This document shows positions 9,262 through 17,594 of a DNA stretch of 64,000 nt, piece by piece. The DNA is taken from positions 1 to 64,000 of the forward strand of contig SFDZ01000004.1 in NCBI GenBank assembly GCA_004557405.1, written 5' to 3'. Numbering within the stretch: position 1 is the stretch's first letter; every line of letters starts with the position of its first letter. The translations under genes and the position numbers were made by a program. The notes under the pieces were generated by a model. That model had not been told where the DNA came from. It did not search any database and saw nothing but the letters and a program-made list of their open reading frames with translations. This DNA is from Bacteroidales bacterium. GTDB taxonomy: Bacteria > Bacteroidota > Bacteroidia > Bacteroidales > Paludibacteraceae.

Positions 9262-9353
9262 AGCAGGAATTGACGCGCGCAAAAATACGAAAGCGACCTA
9301 AACGAAAAAGCACCAAAATCCTGCTCGACTACAATGGGCAGGGTTTTATTTTT
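9262..9353 (+). promoter_or_regulatory. Attenuator: antiterminator and intrinsic terminator before pheA
   Basis: The terminator has left arm AAAATCCTGCT (9315-9325) and right arm GGCAGGGTTTT (9337-9347), forming 11 pairs with some G-U, followed by a T-rich tail to 9353. An upstream segment AGCAGGA (9262-9268), just after the leader-peptide stop, is perfectly complementary to TCCTGCT (9319-9325), the core of the left arm. The two pairings are mutually exclusive. A ribosome reaching the stop would cover 9262-9268 and allow termination. A ribosome stalled at the Phe/Tyr codons would leave it free to form the antiterminator. The mechanism is inferred from these pairings. Confidence 0.8.
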
Positions 9354-9367
9354 GTCGAACAAACAAC

Positions 9368-10210
9368 ATGAACACCGAAATTGCGATACAAGGATCGTAC
9401 GGCTCGTTTCACGACATAGCCGCACATCTCTATTTTGGCCACGATGCCACCACCATTCCCTGCGACACGTTCAAAGAGAGTGTCGATTGGGTGCGCGCAC
9501 ACCCGCAAGGCTTTGGCGCCATAGCCATCGAAAACACCATTGCCGGAAGTCTGCTACAGAACCATCACCTGCTGAAAGACAGCAATTTATGGATTATCGG
9601 CGAACACAAACTGCGCATCAAACAAAGTTTGGTGGCCCTGCCCGGGCAGCGCATCGACGACATCGGCGAAGTGCACTCGCACTACATAGCGCTGCTGCAA
9701 TGTGCCGATTTTTTGGGACAATACCCTCACCTGAAACTCATCGAAACCGACGACACCGCCAAAAGCGCCTACGAAATAGCGCAACAGCAACAACGCGGCA
9801 TTGCCGGCATCTGCCACGCCGACTCGGCACGCAAATTCGGATTGCAGATTTTGGCCGAAGGCATCGAAACAAACAAGCACAATTTCACGCGCTTTTTGAT
9901 GATAGCCCACAAGGACAATCCCGCAGCCACGCGCGCACACGACCTTTGCAACAAATCATCCATCGTATTTGCCTTGCCACACGAAGAAGGCAGCCTGTCG
10001 AAAGTGCTGACCATTCTGTCGTTCTACAACATCAATCTGACAAAAATACAATCGCTGCCAATCATCGGACACGAATGGGAATATCAGTTTTACATCGACC
10101 TAAAATTCCACAACTACACACGCTATACACAAGCCATCGACGCCATCAGGCCGCTGGTGAGCGACATAAAAATCCTCGGCGAATATGCCGAAGGCGAACA
10201 AACCATCTAA
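9368..10210 (+). CDS. pheA: Prephenate dehydratase
   Basis: A 280-residue monofunctional prephenate dehydratase, which converts prephenate to phenylpyruvate in phenylalanine synthesis. The catalytic part (about 1-180) contains IAIENTIAGSLLQNH and the Thr-Arg-Phe motif in NFTRFLMIA that binds substrate. A C-terminal ACT domain (about 195-270) begins GSLSKVLTILSFYNINLTKIQSLP and probably gives allosteric inhibition by phenylalanine. The usual ESRP of that loop reads QSLP here. No chorismate mutase domain is fused to it; that activity lies on the DAHP synthase two genes downstream. It is first in a four-gene aromatic operon and is controlled by the leader peptide and attenuator upstream. Confidence 0.93.
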   Translation: MNTEIAIQGSYGSFHDIAAHLYFGHDATTIPCDTFKESVDWVRAHPQGFGAIAIENTIAGSLLQNHHLLKDSNLWIIGEHKLRIKQSLVALPGQRIDDIGEVHSHYIALLQCADFLGQYPHLKLIETDDTAKSAYEIAQQQQRGIAGICHADSARKFGLQILAEGIETNKHNFTRFLMIAHKDNPAATRAHDLCNKSSIVFALPHEEGSLSKVLTILSFYNINLTKIQSLPIIGHEWEYQFYIDLKFHNYTRYTQAIDAIRPLVSDIKILGEYAEGEQTI

Positions 10211-10223
10211 AACAATAGTTACC

Positions 10224-11396
10224 ATGTATCATTGTGCAAAACGCGTCGAGACCGTCGAAGAGTATTATTTTTCGCGCAAACTGAAAGAGGTAGCCGCCAT
10301 GCGCGCGCAAGGCATCGACGTCATATCGCTGGGCATTGGCAGCCCCGACATGCCGCCATCGGCCGCCACCATCGAAACACTATGCCACACGGCACAACAA
10401 CCCGATGTACACGGCTATCAGCCCTACACAGGCATTCCCGAATTGCGCCAAGCCTTTGCCGATTTTTATGCCCAAAAATATGGCGTGCAGTTGAATCCCG
10501 CGAACGAAATCCAACCGCTCATCGGCTCGAAAGAGGGAATTTTGCACATCACATTGGCATTCGTCAACGTCGGCGAACAAGTGTTGGTACCCAACCCCGG
10601 CTATCCGACTTACACCTCGTTGAGCCGCCTGCTCGGTGCCGACCCCGTACCCTACGATTTGTCGGCCGACAACGATTGGCAACCCGATTTCGACGCTTTG
10701 GAACAGATGGATTTAAGCCGCGTGAAACTGATGTGGACAAACTATCCGCACATGCCCACCGGCGCCAACGCCACGATTGAATTATACAAAAAATTGGTCG
10801 ATTTCGGGCGGCGGCACAACATCATCATCGTCAACGACAATCCATACAGCCTGATTCTGAACGAAAAACCACTGAGTATCATGCAGATAGAAAATGCCAA
10901 AGAGCACTGCATCGAACTCAACTCGATGAGCAAAAGCCACAATATGCCGGGCTGGCGCATCGGCATGGTAGCGTCGAACAGCACGTTCATCCAATGGATT
11001 TTGAAGGTAAAAAGCAACATCGACAGCGGCATGTTCCGCCCACTGCAACTTGCCGCCGCCACCGCCCTGCACAACTCCGAAACGTGGCATCAGGCCATGA
11101 ACATCGACACCTACCGCCAACGACGACACATTGCCGAACAGATACTCGACACACTCGGTTGCCGCTACGACCGCCGACAAGTAGGCATGTTCCTTTGGGG
11201 CAAAGTGCCCGACACCGTGCCCGACACCGAACAACTTGCCGACCAACTGCTGCACCAAGCGCACGTTTTCGTTACACCGGGATTCATCTTTGGCAGCAAC
11301 GGTGCGCGCTACATACGCCTGTCGCTCTGCTGCAACGAGGCAATGCTGACCACCGCTCTACGACGTATTCAACAACTGAAAATTTACAACGATTGA
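10224..11396 (+). CDS. Class I aminotransferase of the aromatic operon
   Basis: A 390-residue fold-type I pyridoxal-phosphate aminotransferase. The PLP lysine is in NSMSKSHNMPGWRIG, and the family landmarks GYQPYTGIPELRQAF, VLVPNPGYPTY and NDNPYSLIL are present. Its place between pheA and the DAHP synthase gene suggests that it transaminates phenylpyruvate or 4-hydroxyphenylpyruvate. By sequence alone an aspartate or LL-diaminopimelate aminotransferase activity cannot be excluded. The frame opens at 10185 inside the end of pheA, but the ATG at 10224 (MYHCAKRVETVEEYYFSRKL) gives the normal family start and a 13-nt gap after pheA. Confidence 0.85.
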   Translation: MYHCAKRVETVEEYYFSRKLKEVAAMRAQGIDVISLGIGSPDMPPSAATIETLCHTAQQPDVHGYQPYTGIPELRQAFADFYAQKYGVQLNPANEIQPLIGSKEGILHITLAFVNVGEQVLVPNPGYPTYTSLSRLLGADPVPYDLSADNDWQPDFDALEQMDLSRVKLMWTNYPHMPTGANATIELYKKLVDFGRRHNIIIVNDNPYSLILNEKPLSIMQIENAKEHCIELNSMSKSHNMPGWRIGMVASNSTFIQWILKVKSNIDSGMFRPLQLAAATALHNSETWHQAMNIDTYRQRRHIAEQILDTLGCRYDRRQVGMFLWGKVPDTVPDTEQLADQLLHQAHVFVTPGFIFGSNGARYIRLSLCCNEAMLTTALRRIQQLKIYND

Positions 11397-11406
11397 AATA
11401 GATATT

Positions 11407-12468
11407 ATGGAATTTCAAACATTTAATATCCCAAATTTAGGCACACAACGTCCCATGGTGATTGCCGGACCGTGCAGTGCCGAAACCGAAGAACAAACCC
11501 TGACGACAGCACGCCAATTAGCACAAAACGGCATCAAGATTTTCAGAGCCGGCATCTGGAAACCCCGCACTAAACCCGGCGGTTTCGAGGGCATCGGTGT
11601 AGAAGGGCTGCAATGGTTGCGCCGTGTAAAAAACGAAACCGGCATGTATGTAGCCACCGAAGTAGCCACCGCCAAACACGTTTACGAAGCCCTGAAATAC
11701 GGCATCGATGTGCTATGGATAGGCGCGCGCACCACCGCCAATCCTTTTGCCGTGCAAGAGATAGCCGACGCACTGCGTGGCGTTGACATACCGATACTTA
11801 TCAAAAATCCGGTCAATCCCGACATCGAATTGTGGATAGGCGCCATCGAGCGCATCTACAACGCCGGATTGCACCAATTAGCCGCCGTACACCGCGGCTT
11901 CAGTTCGTACGACAAAAAAGTGTATCGCAACCAGCCGCAATGGCACATTCCCATCGAGTTGCACCGACGGCTGCCCAACCTGCCGATATTCTGCGACCCC
12001 AGCCACATCGGCGGCAAACGCGAACTCATAGCGCCGCTGTCGCAACAAGCCATGGACTTGCAATTCGACGGTTTGATAATCGAAAGCCACTGCGCGCCCG
12101 ACAACGCTTGGAGCGACAAAGCCCAGCAACTGTCGCCCGAAGTATTGGACGTCATTCTGCGCAAACTTGTGCTGCGCGAGATGAAACAAACCACCGAAGA
12201 CCTTGTTGACCTGCGCCGCGAGATAGACAGCATCGACAACGAATTGCTGGAACTGCTGGCCAAACGTATGCGCATTTCGAGCGAAATCGGCACCTATAAA
12301 AAAGAACACGGTATCGCCGTACTGCAAACCGGTCGCTACAACGAAATTCTCGAGAAACGCATCGCCAACGGCGAACGCCTCGGCATGAGCCGCGAATTTA
12401 TGCGCACTTTTTTGGAAGCCATTCACGAAGAGTCGGTTCGTGTACAAGTGGAACTGATGAACAAATAA
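11407..12468 (+). CDS. Bifunctional DAHP synthase / chorismate mutase
   Basis: A 353-residue fusion. Residues about 1-250 are a 3-deoxy-7-phosphoheptulonate synthase of the KDO8P-synthase-like type, with GPCSAETEEQ, FRAGIWKPRTKPGGFEG and FCDPSHIGGKRE. It condenses phosphoenolpyruvate and erythrose 4-phosphate at the entry to the shikimate pathway. Residues about 260-353 are an AroQ-type chorismate mutase (LVDLRREIDSIDNELLELLAKRM, then YKKEHGI), which makes prephenate. The fusion lets the mutase domain serve as feedback sensor in related enzymes. It lies between the aminotransferase gene and tyrA in the attenuator-controlled operon, so the first and branch-point steps are encoded together. Confidence 0.93.
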   Translation: MEFQTFNIPNLGTQRPMVIAGPCSAETEEQTLTTARQLAQNGIKIFRAGIWKPRTKPGGFEGIGVEGLQWLRRVKNETGMYVATEVATAKHVYEALKYGIDVLWIGARTTANPFAVQEIADALRGVDIPILIKNPVNPDIELWIGAIERIYNAGLHQLAAVHRGFSSYDKKVYRNQPQWHIPIELHRRLPNLPIFCDPSHIGGKRELIAPLSQQAMDLQFDGLIIESHCAPDNAWSDKAQQLSPEVLDVILRKLVLREMKQTTEDLVDLRREIDSIDNELLELLAKRMRISSEIGTYKKEHGIAVLQTGRYNEILEKRIANGERLGMSREFMRTFLEAIHEESVRVQVELMNK

Positions 12469-12486
12469 CACAACCCGCATTCGCTT

Positions 12487-13260
12487 ATGAAAATACTTAT
12501 TCTCGGTGCCGGCAAAATGGGCACATTCCTCACCGACTGCCTATGCACCAAACACGAAGTAGCGCTCTACGACACCAACATCAATCGCTTGAGGTTTGTA
12601 TTCAACACGCAGCGTTTCACACAATTAGACGAGATCAGCGCCTTTGCGCCCGACCTCTGCATCAACGCCGTAACGCTCAAATACACCATCGACGCTTTCG
12701 ACAGCGTGCTACCCTATTTGCCGGAGAGGTGCATCTTGTCGGACATCGCCTCCGTAAAAACCGGCCTGCGCGCATACTACGCACAAAGCGGACACCGCTA
12801 CGTTTCGACACACCCTATGTTCGGCCCAACATTTGCCAACCTCGACAACCTCAGCACACAAAATGCCATCATCATAGCCGAAAGCGACCCCGACGGCAAA
12901 ACCTTCTTTCGCGACTTGTACGCCTCGCTGCAACTCAACATTTTCGAATACACATTCGACGAACACGACGAAACCATCGCCTATTCGTTGTCGATACCGT
13001 TTGTGTCGTCGCTGGTATTTGCTGCCGTGATGAAACACCAAGACGCGCCGGGCACTACCTTCAAAAAACATCTTGCTGTGGCACACGGTCTGTTGTCCGA
13101 AGACGACTATCTGCTCTCCGAAATTCTGTTCAATCCGCACACCGCCGCACAAATCGACGCCATTCAGGCACAAATGAGCACGCTGCGCGATATTGTCGCT
13201 CGGAAAGACACCGCACAAATGCAACAATTTCTGGCGCGAGTACGCAAAAATATCGAATAA
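12487..13260 (+). CDS. tyrA: Prephenate dehydrogenase
   Basis: A 257-residue NAD(P)-dependent prephenate dehydrogenase making 4-hydroxyphenylpyruvate for tyrosine. The N-terminal Rossmann motif is ILGAGKMGTFLTD, followed by ASVKTGL and the substrate-side segment STHPMFGPTFANL, in which the His is the conserved catalytic residue of the family. The C-terminal half is helical. It is the last gene of the aromatic operon, 18 nt after the DAHP synthase/chorismate mutase gene. Phe and Tyr branches are thus co-regulated by the upstream attenuator, consistent with a leader peptide containing both amino acids. The protein is somewhat short for the family but has no missing motif that I can see. Confidence 0.9.
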   Translation: MKILILGAGKMGTFLTDCLCTKHEVALYDTNINRLRFVFNTQRFTQLDEISAFAPDLCINAVTLKYTIDAFDSVLPYLPERCILSDIASVKTGLRAYYAQSGHRYVSTHPMFGPTFANLDNLSTQNAIIIAESDPDGKTFFRDLYASLQLNIFEYTFDEHDETIAYSLSIPFVSSLVFAAVMKHQDAPGTTFKKHLAVAHGLLSEDDYLLSEILFNPHTAAQIDAIQAQMSTLRDIVARKDTAQMQQFLARVRKNIE

Positions 13261-13264
13261 AAAC

Positions 13265-13309
13265 TGACAAATTGACATAAATACAGACACAATACAAGAC
13301 AAATTGACA
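13265..13309 (+). repeat. Pair of 12-nt direct repeats upstream of the hsp20 promoter
   Basis: GACAAATTGACA occurs at 13266-13277 and again at 13298-13309. The start-to-start distance is 32 nt, close to three helical turns. They lie roughly 50-90 nt upstream of the predicted transcription start, where enhancer-binding activators of sigma-54 commonly bind. The role is inferred. Confidence 0.55.
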
Positions 13310-13329
13310 GTAGCAACCATAAAAACAGA

Positions 13330-13346
13330 TTGGCACGCAGTTTGCA
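13330..13346 (+). promoter_or_regulatory. Sigma-54 (RpoN) type promoter of hsp20
   Basis: TTGGCACGCAGTTTGCA matches the sigma-54 -24/-12 consensus at essentially every conserved position. GG (13332-13333) and GC (13344-13345) are separated by exactly 10 nt. The predicted start is near 13357, about 68 nt before the hsp20 ATG. Confidence 0.75.
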
Positions 13347-13360
13347 AGTGTATAAGCGAA

Positions 13361-13379
13361 GACGTTCGCAACGAACGTC
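13361..13379 (+). promoter_or_regulatory. Stable hairpin at the 5' end of the hsp20 mRNA
   Basis: GACGTTCG (13361-13368) pairs perfectly with CGAACGTC (13372-13379) across a 3-nt loop. It would begin about 4 nt after the predicted start site and could protect the transcript end. It does not overlap the ribosome-binding site, so a thermometer role is not supported. Confidence 0.55.
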
Positions 13380-13424
13380 GGAAACTTAAGAAATCGTTTA
13401 ACAATTTAATTGGAGGATATAATT

Positions 13425-13850
13425 ATGACACTTGTAAGAAGAAATCAAAATTGGTTGCCGTCGGTTTTCAACGACTTGTTTGACAACGAGTTTATGGTAC
13501 GCGCCAACTCGACTGCGCCGGCCATCAATGTCAAAGAGAACAAAGACGCTTACGCCGTCGAAGTAGCCGCACCGGGCATGACGAAAAAAGACTTCTGCGT
13601 GCGCATCGACGAAGACAACAATCTCGTAATCTCGCTCGAAAAGCACGAAGAGCACAAAGACGAAAAAGATGTTTTGTATTTGCGTCGCGAATTTGCCTAC
13701 TCGAAGTTTGAGCAGACGATGATTCTGCCCGACGACGTAGACAAAGAGAAGATTGCCGCCACGATGGAAAACGGCGTATTGGAAATCACTTTGCCGAAAC
13801 TTTCGGAAAAAGAGATCAAAAAAGCACAACGCATGATTGAAATTGCGTAA
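13425..13850 (+). CDS. Small heat-shock protein, Hsp20/alpha-crystallin family
   Basis: A 141-residue ATP-independent holdase. The alpha-crystallin domain runs from about residue 30 to 130 (INVKENKDAYAVEVAAPGMTKKDFCVRID ... LYLRREFAYSKFEQTMILPDDVD ... ATMENGVLEITLPK); the GVLEITLPK strand is the family hallmark. The short N-terminal arm (RRNQNWLPSVFNDLFDNEF) is typical of the Bacteroidota subgroup. I choose the ATG at 13425 because it follows a rare clear Shine-Dalgarno here (GGAGG at 13412-13416). The frame is open a few codons further. Regulation looks special: a sigma-54-type promoter, two upstream direct repeats and a 5' hairpin precede it. Confidence 0.9.
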   Translation: MTLVRRNQNWLPSVFNDLFDNEFMVRANSTAPAINVKENKDAYAVEVAAPGMTKKDFCVRIDEDNNLVISLEKHEEHKDEKDVLYLRREFAYSKFEQTMILPDDVDKEKIAATMENGVLEITLPKLSEKEIKKAQRMIEIA

Positions 13851-13869
13851 TCCACGCAGCCACACAGCA

Positions 13870-13904
13870 AACGCCCGCCCTCGAACCATTCGAGGACGGG
13901 CGTT
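13870..13904. terminator. Bidirectional terminator between hsp20 and yqeY
   Basis: AACGCCCG (13870-13877) pairs with CGGGCGTT (13897-13904), and an inner CCTCGAA/TTCGAGG stem extends it to about 15 pairs with one mismatch around a CCA loop. It lies between convergent genes. T-tracts are weak, so termination is probable rather than certain. Confidence 0.65.
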
Positions 13905-13927
13905 CCGTTTGTGGTCGAGCCGTGTGT

Positions 13928-14380
13928 TTAGGCTGTCAGCAGGCGTTTCACGGTTTCGGAAATAGCGCGTCCGTCGGCCTTGCCGGCCAACTGTTTCGTA
14001 GCCACGCCCATCACCTTGCCCATCTCTTGCGGCGAAGTTGCCCCGACCTGCGCGATGATGTCGCGGAGCACTTTTTCTAACTCGTCAGCGCTCATTTGTG
14101 CCGGCAGATAGCGCTCGTACACAGCCACTTGCGCCAAGTATTCTTCGGCCAGGTCGTTGCGGTTCTGTTCGCGAAACAGTGCTGCCGCCTCTTTGCCCTG
14201 TTTGGCCATTTTTTGCAGAATACGCACAGCCGCCTCGTCGGACAATTCGCCATTGCCGCCTTTGGCCGTTTTGGCTTCGAGAAATTCTTTTTTCACGCCA
14301 CGCAAAGCCTCGAGTTCGGCGTGATTGCGAGCCAACATCGCCTTTTTGATGTCCTCGCTGATTTGATCAAACAAATTCAT
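13928..14380 (-). CDS. YqeY/GatB-like domain protein
   Basis: A 150-residue protein of the YqeY family, related to the tRNA-binding tail domain of GatB. It starts MNLFDQISEDIKKAMLARNHAELEALRGVKKEFLEAK and ends with the helical tail domain (ISETVKRLLTA). The GKVMGVATKQLAGKADG segment is the family core. Family members are thought to act near tRNA or aminoacylation, but the role is not settled. It is directly downstream of ftsZ (25-nt gap), an arrangement common in Bacteroidota, and is probably the last gene of the division cluster transcript. The strong hairpin at 13870-13904 would end that transcript. Confidence 0.85.
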   Translation of the reverse strand: MNLFDQISEDIKKAMLARNHAELEALRGVKKEFLEAKTAKGGNGELSDEAAVRILQKMAKQGKEAAALFREQNRNDLAEEYLAQVAVYERYLPAQMSADELEKVLRDIIAQVGATSPQEMGKVMGVATKQLAGKADGRAISETVKRLLTA

Positions 14381-14405
14381 AGTTTAATTTATTTAATGAT
14401 TTGGT

Positions 14406-15554
14406 TTACAGACGTTTATAAGCAGGTTCATTTTGTATTTCGGCCAATTTTTCTTCGTTGTCCAATTGGTCGAGCGTATAGTGAGTTTTTCGGTGTCCCT
14501 GCTTGTTGTCGTAATATATGTCTCTCGATCGATCTATCTCCTTATCGTCATTGGTCTTTGTCGGTTTCGGAAGCGCGTCGCACGAAAAGCCTGTAGCGAT
14601 AATTGTAATGCGCACTTTTTCGCCCAACGATTCGTCGAACGTTACTCCCGAAATCACCTCGATATCGTCGCCCATTTGATCCATAAATTCGTTCACTTGC
14701 CGAATTTCTTCCATGCGAATGCCGCTTGTTGCAGAGCAACAGATATTCAGCAATATTTTTTTCGAATCGCGCACATCGGTATTGTCGAGCAGCGGCGAAT
14801 TGAGCGCATCCTCGATGGCCTTTGTTACCCGATTTTCGCCTTCGCCGATGCCCGTGTTCATGATGGCCACGCCGCTATCTTTCATGATGGTATTGACATC
14901 GGCAAAATCGACATTCATATAGCCGTGCACCGTGATGATTTCGGCAATACCCTTGGCTGCAATCGTCAGCACTTCGTTGGCCTTGTCGAACGCGTTGCGC
15001 AAATTAAGGTCGGGATAGATTTTACACAACTTTTCGTTGTTGACCACCAGAATGGCATCTACATTTTTGCTCATCTCGCGCACGCCGCGCAATGCCTGAT
15101 TGATTTTCTGCGTGCCCTCGAAAGCAAACGGAATGGTAACGATGCCCACGGTAAGAATGCCCAAGTCGTGCGCCACCTTGGCAATAACGGGCGCGGCGCC
15201 GGTTCCGGTTCCACCGCCCATGCCGGCCGTGATAAAGACCATTTTCGTGGGTGTTGACTTAAGCATTTGTTCGATGCGCGACAACGATTGTTCGACGGCT
15301 GCGCGCGCGTTTTCGGGTCGTCCGCCGGCGCCAAGGCCGTCCTCACCAAGCATAATACATTGGTTTACAGGCGAATGGTCTAACGCTTGTTGGTCGGTAT
15401 TGCACACTACAAACGACACATCGACAATGCCCTGTTCGTACATGTAATTCACGGCATTGCTACCGCCACCACCAACGCCAATCACTTTGATGATAGACGC
15501 CTGACTGTTGCGCAACACATCCGACAAATCGACTAATTGTTCCTCAAGTCCCAT
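14406..15554 (-). CDS. ftsZ: Cell division GTPase FtsZ
   Basis: A 382-residue tubulin homologue that polymerises into the Z ring. The N-terminal GTP-binding region has IKVIGVGGGGSNAVNYMYE and the signature loop ITAGMGGGTGTGAAPVIAK. The T7 loop with the catalytic Asp pair is in NVDFADVNTIMKDSG. The C-terminal linker is short and ends in EPAYKRL, the conserved tail peptide that docks FtsA and other partners. At 382 residues it is somewhat shorter than many Bacteroidota FtsZ proteins because of this linker. The gene follows ftsA on the minus strand in the standard order of the division cluster. Confidence 0.96.
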   Translation of the reverse strand: MGLEEQLVDLSDVLRNSQASIIKVIGVGGGGSNAVNYMYEQGIVDVSFVVCNTDQQALDHSPVNQCIMLGEDGLGAGGRPENARAAVEQSLSRIEQMLKSTPTKMVFITAGMGGGTGTGAAPVIAKVAHDLGILTVGIVTIPFAFEGTQKINQALRGVREMSKNVDAILVVNNEKLCKIYPDLNLRNAFDKANEVLTIAAKGIAEIITVHGYMNVDFADVNTIMKDSGVAIMNTGIGEGENRVTKAIEDALNSPLLDNTDVRDSKKILLNICCSATSGIRMEEIRQVNEFMDQMGDDIEVISGVTFDESLGEKVRITIIATGFSCDALPKPTKTNDDKEIDRSRDIYYDNKQGHRKTHYTLDQLDNEEKLAEIQNEPAYKRL

Positions 15555-15580
15555 ATTCCAATTATTTTTTTAAGTTATTT

Positions 15581-16810
15581 TTATTCACTAAACATATCCT
15601 CCATTCTACCGAAGATGTTTTTAAAACCGCTTCGCTTTTTTTTCTTCGATTGTATTTCGACACAACCGCCACTGCCCTGCATCAGCACGCCAACAAGTTG
15701 TGCATATTCATTGTGCGAAGCCTGTTTTACACTATCGGGCGTCAGCCAATGTGCGTGCGAACCTATGCGAGCCGACACGCCGGCGATGCCGGTCACAATC
15801 TTGGCGCAGTTGTCCATCGTCGTCAATCCGCCGGTCAGAATCAAGCCTGCCGACAGTTGATCGGACGGAACACATACAGCAATCTGCTCCATGACATACT
15901 TGACGATTTCGGTCAGGCGCGCAACACACACTTTCTTGAAATCGTCGATAGACAATGTGCGTTTAGTGCCATCGCTTGCATCTGCCATTTGGAAGTACTT
16001 TTTTGCTGTATTTTCGTCGGCGTATTTTATGCCGAATTGCCGTTTCAGCGATTCGGCCTCGTGTTCCGACAAATTGCCAAATGTTATCAAATCGGTCGTA
16101 ATGTGTTGTCCGCCAAGCGGTATAACTGCAAAATGTTTCAATGCGCCGTCCACAAAGACGGAAACCGACGTGCAGCCTGCTCCAAAATCGACCACGGCAC
16201 AGCCTTGACGGTCGTCGGGCGTAGTCAGCAACTCGGCCGTTGTTTTCGGAGCAATCAGGTAATCGGCCAAAGCGCATGCCGGCAGTTGTGCGACACATTG
16301 CTTCAGTTTATCGACCACATCGGCATCGACATTAGCCACAGCGTATGTAACCTGCAAAGAGCCGCCGGTCACATCGTGCGGTTGCGCCACTACGTTGTCG
16401 TTCGACATGTACGTTACAGCCGACACCTCCAACACTTGTTTTTCGGCGGGCAATTGGCGCAGTGCTTCTTGTTCCAAATCGGCCAATATGTCGTCCGTCA
16501 GCCATTCGCCATCGAACACCGAGCGCGACACCGACACCGGTGTTGTGCGCAACGTGTGCGCATTCAGCCCGACATAGATTTTGGTGATGACAACCGAAGC
16601 CCCCAAACGGTTTGCCAACTTTTTGAGCAGACCATTCAGTGCAGCCACCACCTCGGTCGGTTTGCAAACGACGCCATTGCACACACAATTTTTTGGCGTA
16701 GGTTCCGTTTCGACAGCCAACACATGCAATCGCTTGTCGTCAACCTTACGCGCAGCCATAACAGCCAATTTGGCATTGCCTATTTCGGCAGCCACAATGA
16801 TATTTTCCAT
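15581..16810 (-). CDS. ftsA: Cell division protein FtsA
   Basis: A 409-residue actin-like ATPase that tethers FtsZ to the membrane. Phosphate-binding segments are AAEIGNAKLAVMA near the N-terminus and CAVVDFGAGCTSVSVF in the middle, with the adenosine motif GLILTGGLTTMDN towards the end. The C-terminus is basic and amphipathic (KKKKRSGFKNIFGRMEDMFSE), which fits a membrane-targeting helix. The gene sits between ftsQ and ftsZ with short gaps, and the cluster order supports the assignment even where the sequence is divergent. Confidence 0.93.
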   Translation of the reverse strand: MENIIVAAEIGNAKLAVMAARKVDDKRLHVLAVETEPTPKNCVCNGVVCKPTEVVAALNGLLKKLANRLGASVVITKIYVGLNAHTLRTTPVSVSRSVFDGEWLTDDILADLEQEALRQLPAEKQVLEVSAVTYMSNDNVVAQPHDVTGGSLQVTYAVANVDADVVDKLKQCVAQLPACALADYLIAPKTTAELLTTPDDRQGCAVVDFGAGCTSVSVFVDGALKHFAVIPLGGQHITTDLITFGNLSEHEAESLKRQFGIKYADENTAKKYFQMADASDGTKRTLSIDDFKKVCVARLTEIVKYVMEQIAVCVPSDQLSAGLILTGGLTTMDNCAKIVTGIAGVSARIGSHAHWLTPDSVKQASHNEYAQLVGVLMQGSGGCVEIQSKKKKRSGFKNIFGRMEDMFSE

Positions 16811-16838
16811 ATAATTTTATTTTTTTATATTTTCACAA

Positions 16839-17585
16839 CTAATTATTCGGCCATTTGGTACAAACGACCTGATTTTTGTAACGCAAGTCGATTGTACGAT
16901 AGCGATTCCAACCAACACAAGGCAAGCCTTTGCGATAGAATGTCAGCATTTTGTCGAGTTTTTTATCGGCATCGTCCAACCGACCAAGCAGAATAACGTG
17001 ATTGCCTACACGCGGCACCAACTCCACCTGTAAATCGGGCAAAACGCGTATCTGCGTTATCTGATTTGCCCAAAAATCATCGTGTTGAATCTCCTCAATA
17101 AAATCGAACAGAGCACCACAAACGAACTCATCGTCAACGAATCCGGTAACCACAGGCACATACACACTGAAACGCGTCGAAGTGGGCATACGTCGGCGAT
17201 TGGCATCGATATAAAAATTGCCGTGCGATGTCATTACACGGAACGCCGGTCGCCGCTGTTTGATGTCGATATGCAACGCGCCCGACAACGAATAATAACA
17301 CGACACATAATCGATAAACGGGTTTTGGGCGATTTCGTGCTCGAGCAGTTGGAAATCGATATTTTTGAATTGCACACCGATGTATTTTTGATGCATACGT
17401 CCCAAGTGCGCCACGACATCTTTTTCGGAAACAAACCCAAGCTCCTCAGCATCAAGCACATGCGGTTCTATTTGTCGACAAATAGTATCGTCGGCCAAAG
17501 GCGTTACCTTGACAATGGCCACAAGCATATAGATGCCGAAAAACAGCACACACAACAAAATCGATATGTTACGAAACAGTCGCAC
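16839..17585 (-). CDS. ftsQ: Cell division protein FtsQ
   Basis: A 248-residue bitopic membrane protein with one N-terminal transmembrane segment (ISILLCVLFFGIYMLVAIVKV) and a periplasmic region. The POTRA-like beginning (LGFVSEKDVVAHLGRMHQKYIG) and the later FIDYVSCYYSLSGALHIDIKQRRPAFRVM fit FtsQ/DivIB, which links early and late divisome proteins. The family is weakly conserved, so position between murC and ftsA is important evidence. The first codon appears to be GTG at 17585 (protein start MRLFRN); no ATG gives a better start. The gap to murC is 9 nt. Confidence 0.88.
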   Translation of the reverse strand: MRLFRNISILLCVLFFGIYMLVAIVKVTPLADDTICRQIEPHVLDAEELGFVSEKDVVAHLGRMHQKYIGVQFKNIDFQLLEHEIAQNPFIDYVSCYYSLSGALHIDIKQRRPAFRVMTSHGNFYIDANRRRMPTSTRFSVYVPVVTGFVDDEFVCGALFDFIEEIQHDDFWANQITQIRVLPDLQVELVPRVGNHVILLGRLDDADKKLDKMLTFYRKGLPCVGWNRYRTIDLRYKNQVVCTKWPNN

Positions 17586-17594
17586 GTCGGTTGT

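Noticed and set aside
13361..13379. RNA thermometer for hsp20
   Set aside because: The hairpin does not include the GGAGG or start codon, so it cannot directly hide the ribosome site.
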